Assembly (NCBI GenBank): GCA_027345185.1
Contig: DAHWIK010000049.1
Span: forward strand, 1 to 42,563
DNA: 42,563 nucleotides
Source of the DNA: Microcaldota archaeon
Lineage (GTDB): Archaea > Micrarchaeota > Micrarchaeia > Micrarchaeales > CABMGC01
Direction: 5' to 3'
Shown: positions 1-7,406 of the stretch, one piece after another
Layout of the letters: the number at the start of each line of letters is the position of its first letter
Position numbering within the stretch: the stretch's first letter is position 1
Notes under the pieces: generated by a model
Told to the model about the DNA's origin: nothing
Databases searched by the model: none
Seen by the model: only the letters and a program-made list of their open reading frames with translations
Translations under genes and position numbers: made by a program

Positions 1-103
1 TTTATATCAAATTTCTGATCCATTAAACCATATTTCTGGTGGTTTTTGCTTCGAATTTTTGAAAATTTGCCTCCAAACACATAAAATACGTCCTTCAAAC
101 TTA

Positions 104-131
104 TTCTAATTGAAAATGGGGTCAATTAGAA
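104..131. repeat. 10-bp perfect inverted repeat upstream of the pilin promoter
   Basis: TTCTAATTGA at 104-113 and its exact reverse complement TCAATTAGAA at 122-131 are separated by 8 nt. It lies about 40 bp upstream of the TATA box of the pilin gene in an AT-rich stretch (1-170) in which I see no gene. It could be an operator, or a hairpin ending transcription of a gene left of the window. It has no U-tract, which slightly favours an operator. The role is inference. Confidence 0.5.
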
Positions 132-170
132 ATACCCGACTTATGCCCCACACTCGCATATTCCGAAAGA

Positions 171-180
171 TATTTAAATA
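171..180 (+). promoter_or_regulatory. TATA box of the pilin gene
   Basis: The sequence TATTTAAATA fits the archaeal TATA consensus, with purine-rich CGAAAG just upstream as a possible BRE. Transcription would start near 200-205. That lies downstream of the ATG at 186, so the ATG at 216 is the better start for the pilin. Confidence 0.6.
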
Positions 181-215
181 AGCTAATGCATACAATATTC
201 AGAAAAGTTGAGAAT

Positions 216-596
216 ATGGCATCGATAAACCGATACTACCTGTTGATACTGTCTTTGGTGAGCATGCTCGTTCTGCCGCTTGCAACTGCGCAGACCCCGG
301 CCACCTCGAACAACGCGGCCTCTTCAGTGATAAGCTCAAGCCTGTGCGGAATAATAACGACGATTCAGGACGTGGTCGGAGTAATAGCGCTAGCGCTCTT
401 CATACTCGGAGGCGCGTTCTATGCAGTGGCTCACATGCTCCCTGCAGCAGGAAACCTAAAAGGCAACCTTCAGGGCTGGTCATTGGGTATGATCGTCGGA
501 GGGATAGTAGGCCTCGTGATCGTAATTATTGCGCCAAGCGTAATAAGCATGATAACAAGCACGAGTTCGAACATAGGATCACTTGGCTGCACGTGA
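216..596 (+). CDS. VirB2/TedC-like two-helix pilin precursor
   Basis: A 126-residue protein with the plan of type IV secretion pilins (VirB2/TrbC, and archaeal CedA1/TedC). Residues 1-25 are a signal peptide ending in a consensus ATA signal-peptidase I site. The mature protein has a short Ser/Thr/Asn-rich N-terminus, a first hydrophobic helix (about 45-72), a short basic loop with PAAGNLKGN, and a second glycine-rich helix (about 90-113). Cys44 and Cys125 lie just outside the two helices and could form a disulphide. The start at 216 was preferred over 186 because the TATA box would place the transcript start between them and because it gives a clean signal peptide. It is followed after 24 nt by a membrane glycosyltransferase. 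The family assignment rests on architecture, not on a sequence search; another small two-helix membrane protein cannot be excluded. Confidence 0.65.
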   Translation: MASINRYYLLILSLVSMLVLPLATAQTPATSNNAASSVISSSLCGIITTIQDVVGVIALALFILGGAFYAVAHMLPAAGNLKGNLQGWSLGMIVGGIVGLVIVIIAPSVISMITSTSSNIGSLGCT

Positions 597-620
597 TACC
601 TGAGATAGCCGGGACAGGAG

Positions 621-2531
621 ATGTCTCATTCGCTTCCTGCCAAGGCCATAGCTGAAAGGCCCAGTGGAAGCGCTGGGCGCAAGCCACTGCCGCTTTACGG
701 CGCAGATCCTAGAAACCTTGCCTTATCATTCATTTTATTTCTGATAACCGTAGGCTACCTGCTTCCCGAGTACTCCGCTGCAGGTTCATGCCTTGTAATA
801 GTCTTCGCTGCACTCCTCATAATCTACACGATTGCATACGGTCTTGGCCTGCACAAGCCGGGCAGAAAAACCAGGGCTGCAACCGCAGCCTCATTCTACA
901 CATCAATACTGCTCTTCATTGTCGCCACTGCCCTTTACATAAGCCTCGGCCAGGCATCCATAGTAAACTTTTTCCAGCTCCAGTACGTTGTATCATACCT
1001 TGTGATGTTCCTGCTCCTCTTCTTCATCCTGCAGCTGTATTTCTACACCAAGGACAGGCGCATAAAGCTCTCCGTCATAGCCATAGTAGTCATACTTGTA
1101 GCGATATATTTCACCCCACATTTTATAAATTACCAGACCGATGACGAGGTCGTTATAGGCTACTACGCAGTGAAGAACCTTTTCAACGGAGTAAATCCGT
1201 ATACGGTGTCCATATCCAATGTCCTGTACAACCTGCACAGCTCAATCGGCACGAGTCTGACAATAACCACCAACGGAAGCATAATAGGCGTTCTCGACTA
1301 TCCGGCACTGTACTTCCTGGTGCAGGTGCCGTTTTACCTTCTGCTGAACCCGCTGCCGCAGGACCTTACGGGCAGCTTCATACACGCCGAGGGATTTGTC
1401 TTCGTGCTTCTCTTCCTCCTCGCGTACATGCTGATCGCAGCGGATAGGACAAGCACAGGCTCCAAATACCTGGTCTACATAGCGCTCGGATTATTCACCC
1501 TATACCTATCATCGATGATAACCTTCCTGATGCTTGCGCTCGTGCTCATCCTGTATTCGGGGATAGGGAAGAGGCATTCATGGCTCTTCCTCGGCCTGGC
1601 GCTCTCGCTCCAAGAGCAGCTCTGGATAATAGTGCTCCTATTTATAGCATACACGTTCAACACTTACGGCGCGAAGAGGGGGCTCAGGGAGCTTGCAGGG
1701 GCCCTTGCCGTATTCATGATAATAAACAGCTACTTCATAATAAGCAGCCCGTCAGGCTACCTGAACAACTTCCTGGAGATAACCTCTGCGATACAGCCAA
1801 GCGGGCTCTCCCCAATAGGATACATCATCGCAACTAGCTTCAACGTGCCTCTCCATGCCTTTACCTACATCTTCCTGGGCTCGATACTGCTGGCGCTGGT
1901 GATCTCGCTGTACGTGAATGACAGGAAGTTGATACTGCTCTTCAGCGTAATTCCATTCCTATTCCTAGGGCATGCTCTCCAGATCTACTACCTGCTCCCA
2001 ATAGTCGCGTTCGTCCTGGTTGCTGACGTCAAGGTAAAGGAGAGTGCGGGCAACTGGCTGAGAACCATGATTGCAGGGTCGCAAGCCGCAAGATGCGCCT
2101 ATGCATCTTTACTTCTAGTCTCGCTGCTCCTTATCCTTGCAGTATCTGTCTATGCGCACAACTCATATTCCTCAGGGTTCGGGATGTCAGCAGACAACAT
2201 ATCCATAACAAGGTCAAACAGCACCACGCTCACATACCACGCATATCTCTCCTACAATTACAGGAACGCAACGCCAATGTACCTGCTGATAGAGATAGAT
2301 GCGAACAGCACAGGCAAGTACTTTGGGGTCTTCAACTACAGCATAATAAAGGGCAGCCAGATATGCGGATTCCCGTGCTCAGTGAACCCAAACAGGATAA
2401 TCCTGCCAAGCACGGGAAGCTACAGCCTCACTGCAACTATTCCTGCGAACATACATACTCCGGCATACATATCGGCAGTGCTATCGAACAACGAATACTA
2501 TTTCAGGACGCAGCCGCTCCTGTACCGCTAG
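621..2531 (+). CDS. GT-C-type polytopic membrane glycosyltransferase
   Basis: A 636-residue protein with roughly 11-13 hydrophobic segments up to about residue 525, then a beta-rich outside domain of about 110 residues with several NxS/T sites and a CGFPC cysteine pair. After the first helices a large loop carries a TDDEVVIGYYA stretch (about 173-183), then FNGVNPYT and DYPALYFLVQ (about 225-235). Acidic residues in the first outer loop followed by a Y-x-A-x-x-L-x-x-G-x-N-P-Y pattern are typical of lipid-phosphate-sugar-dependent GT-C enzymes (GT39/GT83/GT87-like). It would transfer a sugar from a polyprenyl-phosphate donor on the outer membrane face. It is 24 nt downstream of the pilin gene and probably co-transcribed, so pilin or surface-protein glycosylation is a reasonable inference. 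Donor and acceptor cannot be read from the sequence. Confidence 0.7.
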   Translation: MSHSLPAKAIAERPSGSAGRKPLPLYGADPRNLALSFILFLITVGYLLPEYSAAGSCLVIVFAALLIIYTIAYGLGLHKPGRKTRAATAASFYTSILLFIVATALYISLGQASIVNFFQLQYVVSYLVMFLLLFFILQLYFYTKDRRIKLSVIAIVVILVAIYFTPHFINYQTDDEVVIGYYAVKNLFNGVNPYTVSISNVLYNLHSSIGTSLTITTNGSIIGVLDYPALYFLVQVPFYLLLNPLPQDLTGSFIHAEGFVFVLLFLLAYMLIAADRTSTGSKYLVYIALGLFTLYLSSMITFLMLALVLILYSGIGKRHSWLFLGLALSLQEQLWIIVLLFIAYTFNTYGAKRGLRELAGALAVFMIINSYFIISSPSGYLNNFLEITSAIQPSGLSPIGYIIATSFNVPLHAFTYIFLGSILLALVISLYVNDRKLILLFSVIPFLFLGHALQIYYLLPIVAFVLVADVKVKESAGNWLRTMIAGSQAARCAYASLLLVSLLLILAVSVYAHNSYSSGFGMSADNISITRSNSTTLTYHAYLSYNYRNATPMYLLIEIDANSTGKYFGVFNYSIIKGSQICGFPCSVNPNRIILPSTGSYSLTATIPANIHTPAYISAVLSNNEYYFRTQPLLYR

Positions 2532-2566
2532 AAATCCAAGCCTGGCTGGAATGATGTTAAAGAAAA

Positions 2567-2989
2567 TCAGGCGTGATCTTTGACGATCTTCCTTACCTCC
2601 CTGCCGAAGTCCCTCAGGTCGCCCATGTCATGCGACTGCTCGAAGACCTCCTTGTCATAATTCGAGTCTATGTATGCATGGACAAGGCTGTTCCTAAGCT
2701 TTCTCCTGTTGTCTATCTTCTCGACAAGGTTCTTGCCCAGTCTGTCTTTTAATCCGTCCAAAACCGATTCATCGTCACCGGAGAGCTTCAGCTCCAGACC
2801 CTTGTACAGCAGTGCGGATATGTCCAGCTCAAGGTCGCTTATCAGCTGGAGGTGCCTCTCAACCGCGCTCTTCAAAATGGAATCTGATTTAAGGTATGAC
2901 TTCAAATCCTTTGGCGCGAATCCCTCAAGCCTCTCCTTGTACTGCTCCAGATCGGTGAGCTTTCTGTTTATCCTTTCCGCGTCAAGCAT
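2567..2989 (-). CDS. hepT: HepT-like HEPN ribonuclease toxin
   Basis: A 140-residue all-helical protein of the HepT (DUF86-type) HEPN family. The catalytic Rx4HxY motif is intact as RNSLVHAY (Arg99, His104, Tyr106). In characterised pairs this protein is an RNA-cleaving toxin, and the motif tyrosine is AMPylated by the partner nucleotidyltransferase to silence it. Its gene starts 4 nt after the mntA-like gene, the usual antitoxin-toxin arrangement. The N-terminal part (MLDAERINRKLTDLEQYKERL) and length fit the family. The role in plasmid maintenance or phage defence is known for the family but untested here. Confidence 0.85.
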   Translation of the reverse strand: MLDAERINRKLTDLEQYKERLEGFAPKDLKSYLKSDSILKSAVERHLQLISDLELDISALLYKGLELKLSGDDESVLDGLKDRLGKNLVEKIDNRRKLRNSLVHAYIDSNYDKEVFEQSHDMGDLRDFGREVRKIVKDHA

Positions 2990-2993
2990 GTAA

Positions 2994-3509
2994 TCACTTG
3001 TTCAACATCAGATTAAACCTGTGCCTGAATTCAGACCAATGGTCCATTACGCCAAGGCTGTAATCATAAAGTCTTGGCCTGTCCCTTGCATAGAGCACTT
3101 CCGCTTCATTCAGCACCCTGCTCTGCAGGTCTATGGGCATGTCGTTCAGTATGGAAACGTCAAAAAGCCTCTCCTCCTCGCTGAGCGATGCGCCTGCATA
3201 CCGCGCAAGCTCCTTGAAATGGTCTGCGCCTTCGCCTAGCAGTATGGCAAGGTCAACATCTCCATAATCAGGCATCTTCCGAGCGTAGCTTCCGAAAAGC
3301 AGCACTGCAAGTACATTTTCATCGCTTCTTGCTTCATCCAAGATGCGTTTAATCCCCTTCTTTATCATGCTCCTCTTTGCAAGCCACTGGACTATTGCCT
3401 CTTCAACAGCACTGCTTATGGATCCCCTCCCGTATCCGAAGCGCTCCATAGCCTCCTCCCTGAGCCTGCTGTCGACTGCATCGTCTATGTAGATTTTGGT
3501 TTCTGCCAT
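2994..3509 (-). CDS. mntA: RHH-MNT fusion nucleotidyltransferase antitoxin (MntA-like)
   Basis: A 171-residue protein with two parts. Residues about 1-45 read as a ribbon-helix-helix-like DNA-binding unit: a short strand ETKIYIDDAV, then two helices ending EEAIVQWLAKR. Residues about 50-171 are a minimal nucleotidyltransferase, with the Pol-beta signature GSYAR (Gly73-Ser74) followed by DVDLAIL, where Asp84 and Asp86 would bind metal. MntA enzymes AMPylate HepT and neutralise it. The usual MntA is about 100-140 residues and lacks a DNA-binding head, so the extension is the odd feature; it could let the antitoxin repress its own promoter, where a 6-bp inverted repeat overlaps the TATA box. The RHH assignment is by eye. 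Confidence 0.78.
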   Translation of the reverse strand: MAETKIYIDDAVDSRLREEAMERFGYGRGSISSAVEEAIVQWLAKRSMIKKGIKRILDEARSDENVLAVLLFGSYARKMPDYGDVDLAILLGEGADHFKELARYAGASLSEEERLFDVSILNDMPIDLQSRVLNEAEVLYARDRPRLYDYSLGVMDHWSEFRHRFNLMLNK

Positions 3510-3527
3510 ATTAATCCCTTTATCCCT

Positions 3528-3544
3528 AAAGATATTTAATCTTT
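3528..3544 (-). promoter_or_regulatory. Promoter/operator of the mntA-hepT pair
   Basis: On the minus strand the gene is preceded by a TATA-like TTAAATAT about 25 nt before its ATG, implying a near-leaderless transcript. The TATA core is enclosed by a perfect inverted repeat AAAGAT-N5-ATCTTT (3528-3533 and 3539-3544). A repressor there, possibly the RHH part of MntA, would block TBP binding. Repression is inference. Confidence 0.5.
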
Positions 3545-3588
3545 TCTATAAGTTTACTCCTAAAGGCTCATATATCAGAAAAATCAAC

Positions 3589-3674
3589 TACCCAACTGCA
3601 AGCAGTGGGGTATGATGTACTGCAAGACTGTTGCAGTTTCGATCTTAGTATCCCAACCCCAAGGGGTTGGGGTA
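3589..3674. repeat. Cluster of three consecutive hairpins
   Basis: Three inverted repeats lie head to tail. At 3589-3612 TACCCAACTGC pairs across an AA loop with GCAGTGGGGTA (one mismatch). At 3619-3637 ACTGCAA pairs with TTGCAGT across 5 nt. At 3649-3674 TATCCCAACCCC pairs across an AA loop with its complement (one G-T pair). The outer hairpins share a TAYCCCAA...GGGGTA frame and the AA loop, so they look like copies of one unit. This fits terminal hairpins of a small IS200/IS605-derived (MITE-like) element, or a terminator array; no transposase is attached. Confidence 0.6.
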
Positions 3675-3876
3675 TATCTTGCCTGTAATAAAACCTATTA
3701 GGTCAATTGAAGCTGAAAGGAGAGTTGAAGCGCTCCAGGAGATTCAAAGACACCGGCAGGAACATGAATACTACCTGCATGAACAGGAATCCAAGAACGC
3801 CGCAGAAATAAGAGAAGCAACTCGGCTGCAAAGAGAGTATTATGAGGAGCAAAGAATAAACATGCGATCACCTTAG
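3667..3876 (+). CDS. Possible small charged helical protein
   Basis: A 69-codon frame from a TTG, with another TTG at 3679. The product is almost a single Glu/Arg/Gln-rich amphipathic helix (AERRVEALQEIQRHRQEHEY and onward), possibly a coiled coil, with no membrane segment and no family I recognise. The proposed start lies inside the third hairpin of the repeat cluster, and no clear ribosome site is visible. It may be a spurious frame or a leftover of a mobile element. The stretch 3877-4013 after it holds no gene I can support. Confidence 0.25.
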   Translation: MGYILPVIKPIRSIEAERRVEALQEIQRHRQEHEYYLHEQESKNAAEIREATRLQREYYEEQRINMRSP

Positions 3877-4013
3877 AGTGAAGGCATGTAAACTACAACT
3901 ACATAATTAGAGACAAGAAATGCTCTTTGATCAGTTCACAAAGCAAATTCCAAAAGCCGGATAACCAGGCATATCTTTTTTAACTTTCAATTCCAATAAA
4001 AACCGGTGCATTT

Positions 4014-4748
4014 TTGGCCGGAGTGCTGCAAGAGTCGTATGAAGTATACCGCGAGAAGCTGAGTCTCGCATTGATATTCTCCATACCATTCATAATAGCA
4101 TTCGCGATACCGCTTCTTGCCCCACTTCCTACCTACATCACAGCAGGTGCGATATTCCTCAGGAGTGCAAGCATATTCGTGAACGGAAACATAAGCCTTC
4201 TCAGTCTTGTGGTCATAACCATATCAACAATCTTTTCTCTTCTCTTCCTGAGCTTCGCATTCGTTCTCATAAGCCTGCTTGTCAAGTCAAAAAGGACCCA
4301 TTCTAAGGTCGGATTGAGGGCATTCAAGAACATAGAGACATACATAGGCAGGGTATTCGCGATATTTCTGTTATATACAATTGCAATAGTATTCGCCAAC
4401 ATCCTAGGATATTTCATAGGCATATCAGCGCTTCTTACCGGGATTGTCGGGTTCTTCCTGTTCGCCATCCTATTCTATGCGCCAAGCGCCGTTGTTGTTG
4501 ATGACAAGAAGCTCTGGAGGGCGGTCAGGGACAGCGCAAGGCTTGTGGTACATGAGCCGCAGTACTTCCTGATGTGGCTAGTGCTCATAACTGTGATCAT
4601 ATCTGTGGTCGACGCAGTATGCATATTCGTCTTCAGCAACTGGGCAGGATACATAGTGCTTGTGCTGAACTCACTCTTCATAGTGCCGTATTTCGTCATA
4701 TTCCAGGCCGAGGCGTACATGAACAGGTTCAGGCTGTTAAGGCACTGA
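4014..4748 (+). CDS. Six-helix conserved archaeal-type membrane protein
   Basis: A 244-residue integral membrane protein from a TTG start, with about six hydrophobic segments (about 17-36, 40-55, 60-85, 112-160 as a pair, 180-200, 205-232). Between the helix pairs are two short charged loops, VKSKRTHSKVGLRAFKNIE and VVDDKKLWRAVRDSARLVVHEPQ. The second resembles the loop 'PA-V-V-D-x-K-x-x-x-A-x-R-x-S' seen in a widespread archaeal/bacterial membrane family of unknown function (YciC/DUF7847-like). I do not recognise a reaction. A T-rich TATA-like stretch ends about 30 nt upstream, fitting a near-leaderless message. It precedes the VirB6-like array on the same strand but is separated from it by 187 nt with a separate promoter, so membership in that system is uncertain. 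Confidence 0.65.
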   Translation: MAGVLQESYEVYREKLSLALIFSIPFIIAFAIPLLAPLPTYITAGAIFLRSASIFVNGNISLLSLVVITISTIFSLLFLSFAFVLISLLVKSKRTHSKVGLRAFKNIETYIGRVFAIFLLYTIAIVFANILGYFIGISALLTGIVGFFLFAILFYAPSAVVVDDKKLWRAVRDSARLVVHEPQYFLMWLVLITVIISVVDAVCIFVFSNWAGYIVLVLNSLFIVPYFVIFQAEAYMNRFRLLRH

Positions 4749-4895
4749 CGTTTGCTTCTCCTGCCAATGGCCGGTTTATTCTATATAGTGGTGGAGCAGG
4801 GATAAGAAGATGTGGGCAGGTCATTATTGTGCGTTGCTAACTCAAATCCTTGGAAAAGGCACGGCGGTGCCATCAAAAGCAACTGACACAAAAAA

Positions 4896-4903
4896 TTTAT
4901 AAA
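4896..4903 (+). promoter_or_regulatory. TATA box in front of the six-gene membrane array
   Basis: TTTATAAA lies 40 nt before the ATG at 4936, in the 187-nt gap after the preceding gene, so transcription would begin about 10 nt before the start codon. The array genes that follow are separated by 9 nt or less up to 12549, so this is the probable promoter of all six. Just upstream, GGCAC-GGCG-GTGCC (about 4859-4872) forms a small hairpin that may end the previous transcript. Confidence 0.6.
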
Positions 4904-4935
4904 GATTTTTAAGCCTCTGTGAATCAAGTATATCC

Positions 4936-6189
4936 ATGCGCATGAAGGCTTTGGGGCTGTTGGGTTTTCTCCTACTCTTATTACCGAATATAATAAATGC
5001 AAGTGCACCGTTGCCTGCACCGTTGCCTCCGGTATGCCAACCAGGCTTCAATTGGGGCAGCATATCAATTTCAAGCAGCGGAACAGGGCTGGAACTTGCG
5101 CTTTTGGCCCTTACCATATCCTTCGATGTCGTTGCCATAGCGTTTGCATTGAGCAGGCTGTTCCCGAACACTGGCATAAGGAACTGGCTGCAGACCGAAT
5201 ACTGGGAGATAGCAAAGACCGCTATAATAATAGTGGTCATATTCGCAGGAATAACATTCATAGGCAATCTGTCCTATCTGCTTGTGCCAAGTGCAGTATC
5301 TGGACCTGTCACGCTTAATAACAATGTGGCCGACCTAACTCCTCTCATACATGGCGCCGAAGGATACCTGTGCAACGTAAATTCCCAATTGGTCAATACC
5401 TGGGAGGAGTTCGGCATAATTTCCGCAGGTACCGGTTTCTGGTCAACGCTTCAGGTAGGATTCTACATTCCAATCCCTGCGCTAGGCCCATACCTTGCAT
5501 TTTACGACGGGATAGACTTCCTTCCATTTGCTAACTGGCTGCTCCAGACAGGGAACTTCTTCATCGCCCCATACGGGTCGATAATAAATGACCTCATCAA
5601 CTTCGTATTGTTCCCGTTCTCCTCAATTACGCTCGGACTGATAACCACGCTTCCCTCCCTGGCCTATGTCGGATTGACCTTCTTCATACCTCTGGGACTG
5701 GTATTCAGGGCGTTTCCGTTCATAAGGGGCATAGGCGGAACAATAATAGCAATAGGCCTGGCTCTGTGCCTGGTTCTGCCCTCGGTTTTTATACTGTTTA
5801 ACTATGAGGTCACCTCTGTATTATCGAACACCCTTCCCATCATCCAGCCCGCTCCTTCGACTGTAAACCTCGTCGTATCAAGCTGCACAGGAGTCCTGCC
5901 AAGCATAATCGGAGATGTTGCATGTACCGGGATAAACCTGTTGCTTAGCTCGATTAATTCCGTGGCAGGATTCACGCAATCAATATGGTATGCCCTGCCG
6001 GTCTTCCAGACAAATGCCATATACACCTACATGGACAGGATAATGAGATACGGCATTTACATCATAATGCAGCTGCTCCTATTCGTGATCGACCTGATGA
6101 TAATGTATCCCCTTGTTGATGGACTGGCAAAGTCAATGGGAGGCACAATCAGGCTATCAATAGGAGGAAAGCTGAGACTTGCAAGCTGA
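4936..6189 (+). CDS. VirB6/CedA-like polytopic membrane protein, array member 1
   Basis: A 417-residue protein with a signal peptide (about 1-22), a short proline-rich outside segment (PLPAPLPP), and about eight membrane segments. It shows the two marks found in all six consecutive proteins. After the first mature helix comes an amphipathic stretch SRLFPNTGIRNWLQTEYWE leading into the next helix. In the middle comes GLVFRAFPFIRGIGG (Arg258), ending in a glycine pair that opens a long helix with a proline (LCLVLPSVF). Topology, length and operon setting resemble VirB6/TrbL/CedA channel proteins of type IV secretion and archaeal DNA-import machines. Cysteines 35, 130, 312 and 325 lie in or near outside loops. 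First gene of a run in which the next starts 5 nt downstream. Remote assignment; a structure comparison would decide. Confidence 0.6.
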   Translation: MRMKALGLLGFLLLLLPNIINASAPLPAPLPPVCQPGFNWGSISISSSGTGLELALLALTISFDVVAIAFALSRLFPNTGIRNWLQTEYWEIAKTAIIIVVIFAGITFIGNLSYLLVPSAVSGPVTLNNNVADLTPLIHGAEGYLCNVNSQLVNTWEEFGIISAGTGFWSTLQVGFYIPIPALGPYLAFYDGIDFLPFANWLLQTGNFFIAPYGSIINDLINFVLFPFSSITLGLITTLPSLAYVGLTFFIPLGLVFRAFPFIRGIGGTIIAIGLALCLVLPSVFILFNYEVTSVLSNTLPIIQPAPSTVNLVVSSCTGVLPSIIGDVACTGINLLLSSINSVAGFTQSIWYALPVFQTNAIYTYMDRIMRYGIYIIMQLLLFVIDLMIMYPLVDGLAKSMGGTIRLSIGGKLRLAS

Positions 6190-6194
6190 TCAAC

Positions 6195-7403
6195 ATGTTA
6201 TCCATCCTACTATCCACTACTGGCACAATCCCATCAACATGCGTATTCGGAGGCACTCCGACGGCAACCGGATCCCTAAATACCGGAGGCTGGATACAGA
6301 TAAACCTGCTTGTCATACTGCTTTCATTCTCCGTATGCGCAATGCTTTACTCGCTAAGCGGAGTCTTCCCTGCATCGATGCGGGAGAAGATGAAGGGCGC
6401 AGCAAGGTACGAATCACTCCAGGGCATAATAAGCATAATGATAATACTAATACTCATAGCATTCTCATCTGCAACATGCCAGATAGGGCAGGCGATTGTC
6501 ACCTCTTCGACCCAGATAACCCAGACCACATACCAGAACCCCCTCCAGTACTCGGAGGCCTACATAGGCAACCTCATGTTCACAAAAGGACTTGGGTTAT
6601 TCACACAGATATATTCAGAGTCGGTCCTGATCGCAGTAAGCGCAAACATCGCAAGTACTGTCGAGGAGTTCCTTACGGAGCTTACAATAAACCCGTACCT
6701 GTCCCTTTCATTCAGTCCAGGCATGATCAATGCGCTTTTCGGATTCAGCGGAGCCCTTGCTGCTTCATTCCTGCCGCTAATAATAGTGGCATTCGGAGTG
6801 CTATTCATAATATACCTTATCTTGCCGCTTATAGCCTCTCTGGCCCTGACAGTAATCGTTCCCCTTGCGCTGGTGATGCGTTCAATCCCTTTTGCCGGCC
6901 CGAAGCTCAGGGAATCCTCTGATACATTCCTCTCGCTTGCCATAGGTTTCTACTTCATATTGCCACTTGCACTGCTTATGAACAGCTACATAGTCACATG
7001 GATCTACTGCACAGGCCCAACGACTTTATGCAATCCGTATCAGCAATACACTTCAGTCTACCAGCTTGGCTCAATACCCACAAGTGCATTATTTAGCCAG
7101 TCTGCGCAGGGCATATCTTCTGGCGGACCGCTAAGCGCCCTTGCCCTTCCGACATCGTTCTTTTCATCCTCAGTATCGAACCAAGGGGGCTTCTTTTCTG
7201 TGCTGAGCCAGATCCTGCAGATCATGTTCGAGATACCAAAGTTCATAATTGCTGACGGGCTCAAGACTGCAGAGTACGTGTTTGAAGGCGTATTTCTTGT
7301 GGGGCTTGACCTTGCCATAACCCTTGCGTTTTCGCAGGGCCTTACAAAAGGGCTTAATTCAGTTGGCAAGGTAATAGGAGTTGGACCATTTTGGAGCGGA
7401 TAG
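6195..7403 (+). CDS. VirB6/CedA-like polytopic membrane protein, array member 2
   Basis: A 402-residue membrane protein starting at an ATG preceded by a GCTGAT ribosome site that overlaps the end of member 1. It lacks a clear cleavable signal peptide; a short cysteine-containing outside N-terminus leads to the first helix. The shared amphipathic stretch is SGVFPASMREKMKGAARYES. The central motif is degenerate: LVMRSIPFAGPKLRES (Arg229), without the glycine pair present in the others. A long outside loop (about 270-330) contains ITCT-type cysteines and many Ser/Gly. The C-terminus ends in two hydrophobic segments and a GLTKGLNSVGK loop. Probably part of the same membrane complex as its neighbours, either as a subunit of a hetero-oligomeric channel or as a functional variant; this cannot be told from sequence. 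Confidence 0.6.
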   Translation: MLSILLSTTGTIPSTCVFGGTPTATGSLNTGGWIQINLLVILLSFSVCAMLYSLSGVFPASMREKMKGAARYESLQGIISIMIILILIAFSSATCQIGQAIVTSSTQITQTTYQNPLQYSEAYIGNLMFTKGLGLFTQIYSESVLIAVSANIASTVEEFLTELTINPYLSLSFSPGMINALFGFSGALAASFLPLIIVAFGVLFIIYLILPLIASLALTVIVPLALVMRSIPFAGPKLRESSDTFLSLAIGFYFILPLALLMNSYIVTWIYCTGPTTLCNPYQQYTSVYQLGSIPTSALFSQSAQGISSGGPLSALALPTSFFSSSVSNQGGFFSVLSQILQIMFEIPKFIIADGLKTAEYVFEGVFLVGLDLAITLAFSQGLTKGLNSVGKVIGVGPFWSG

Positions 7404-7406
7404 TGC

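Noticed and set aside
6179-6922. A 247-codon plus-strand frame overlapping array member 2
   Set aside because: The product is rich in His, Arg and Pro with no hydrophobic pattern. Frame-shifted shadow of a clear membrane-protein gene.
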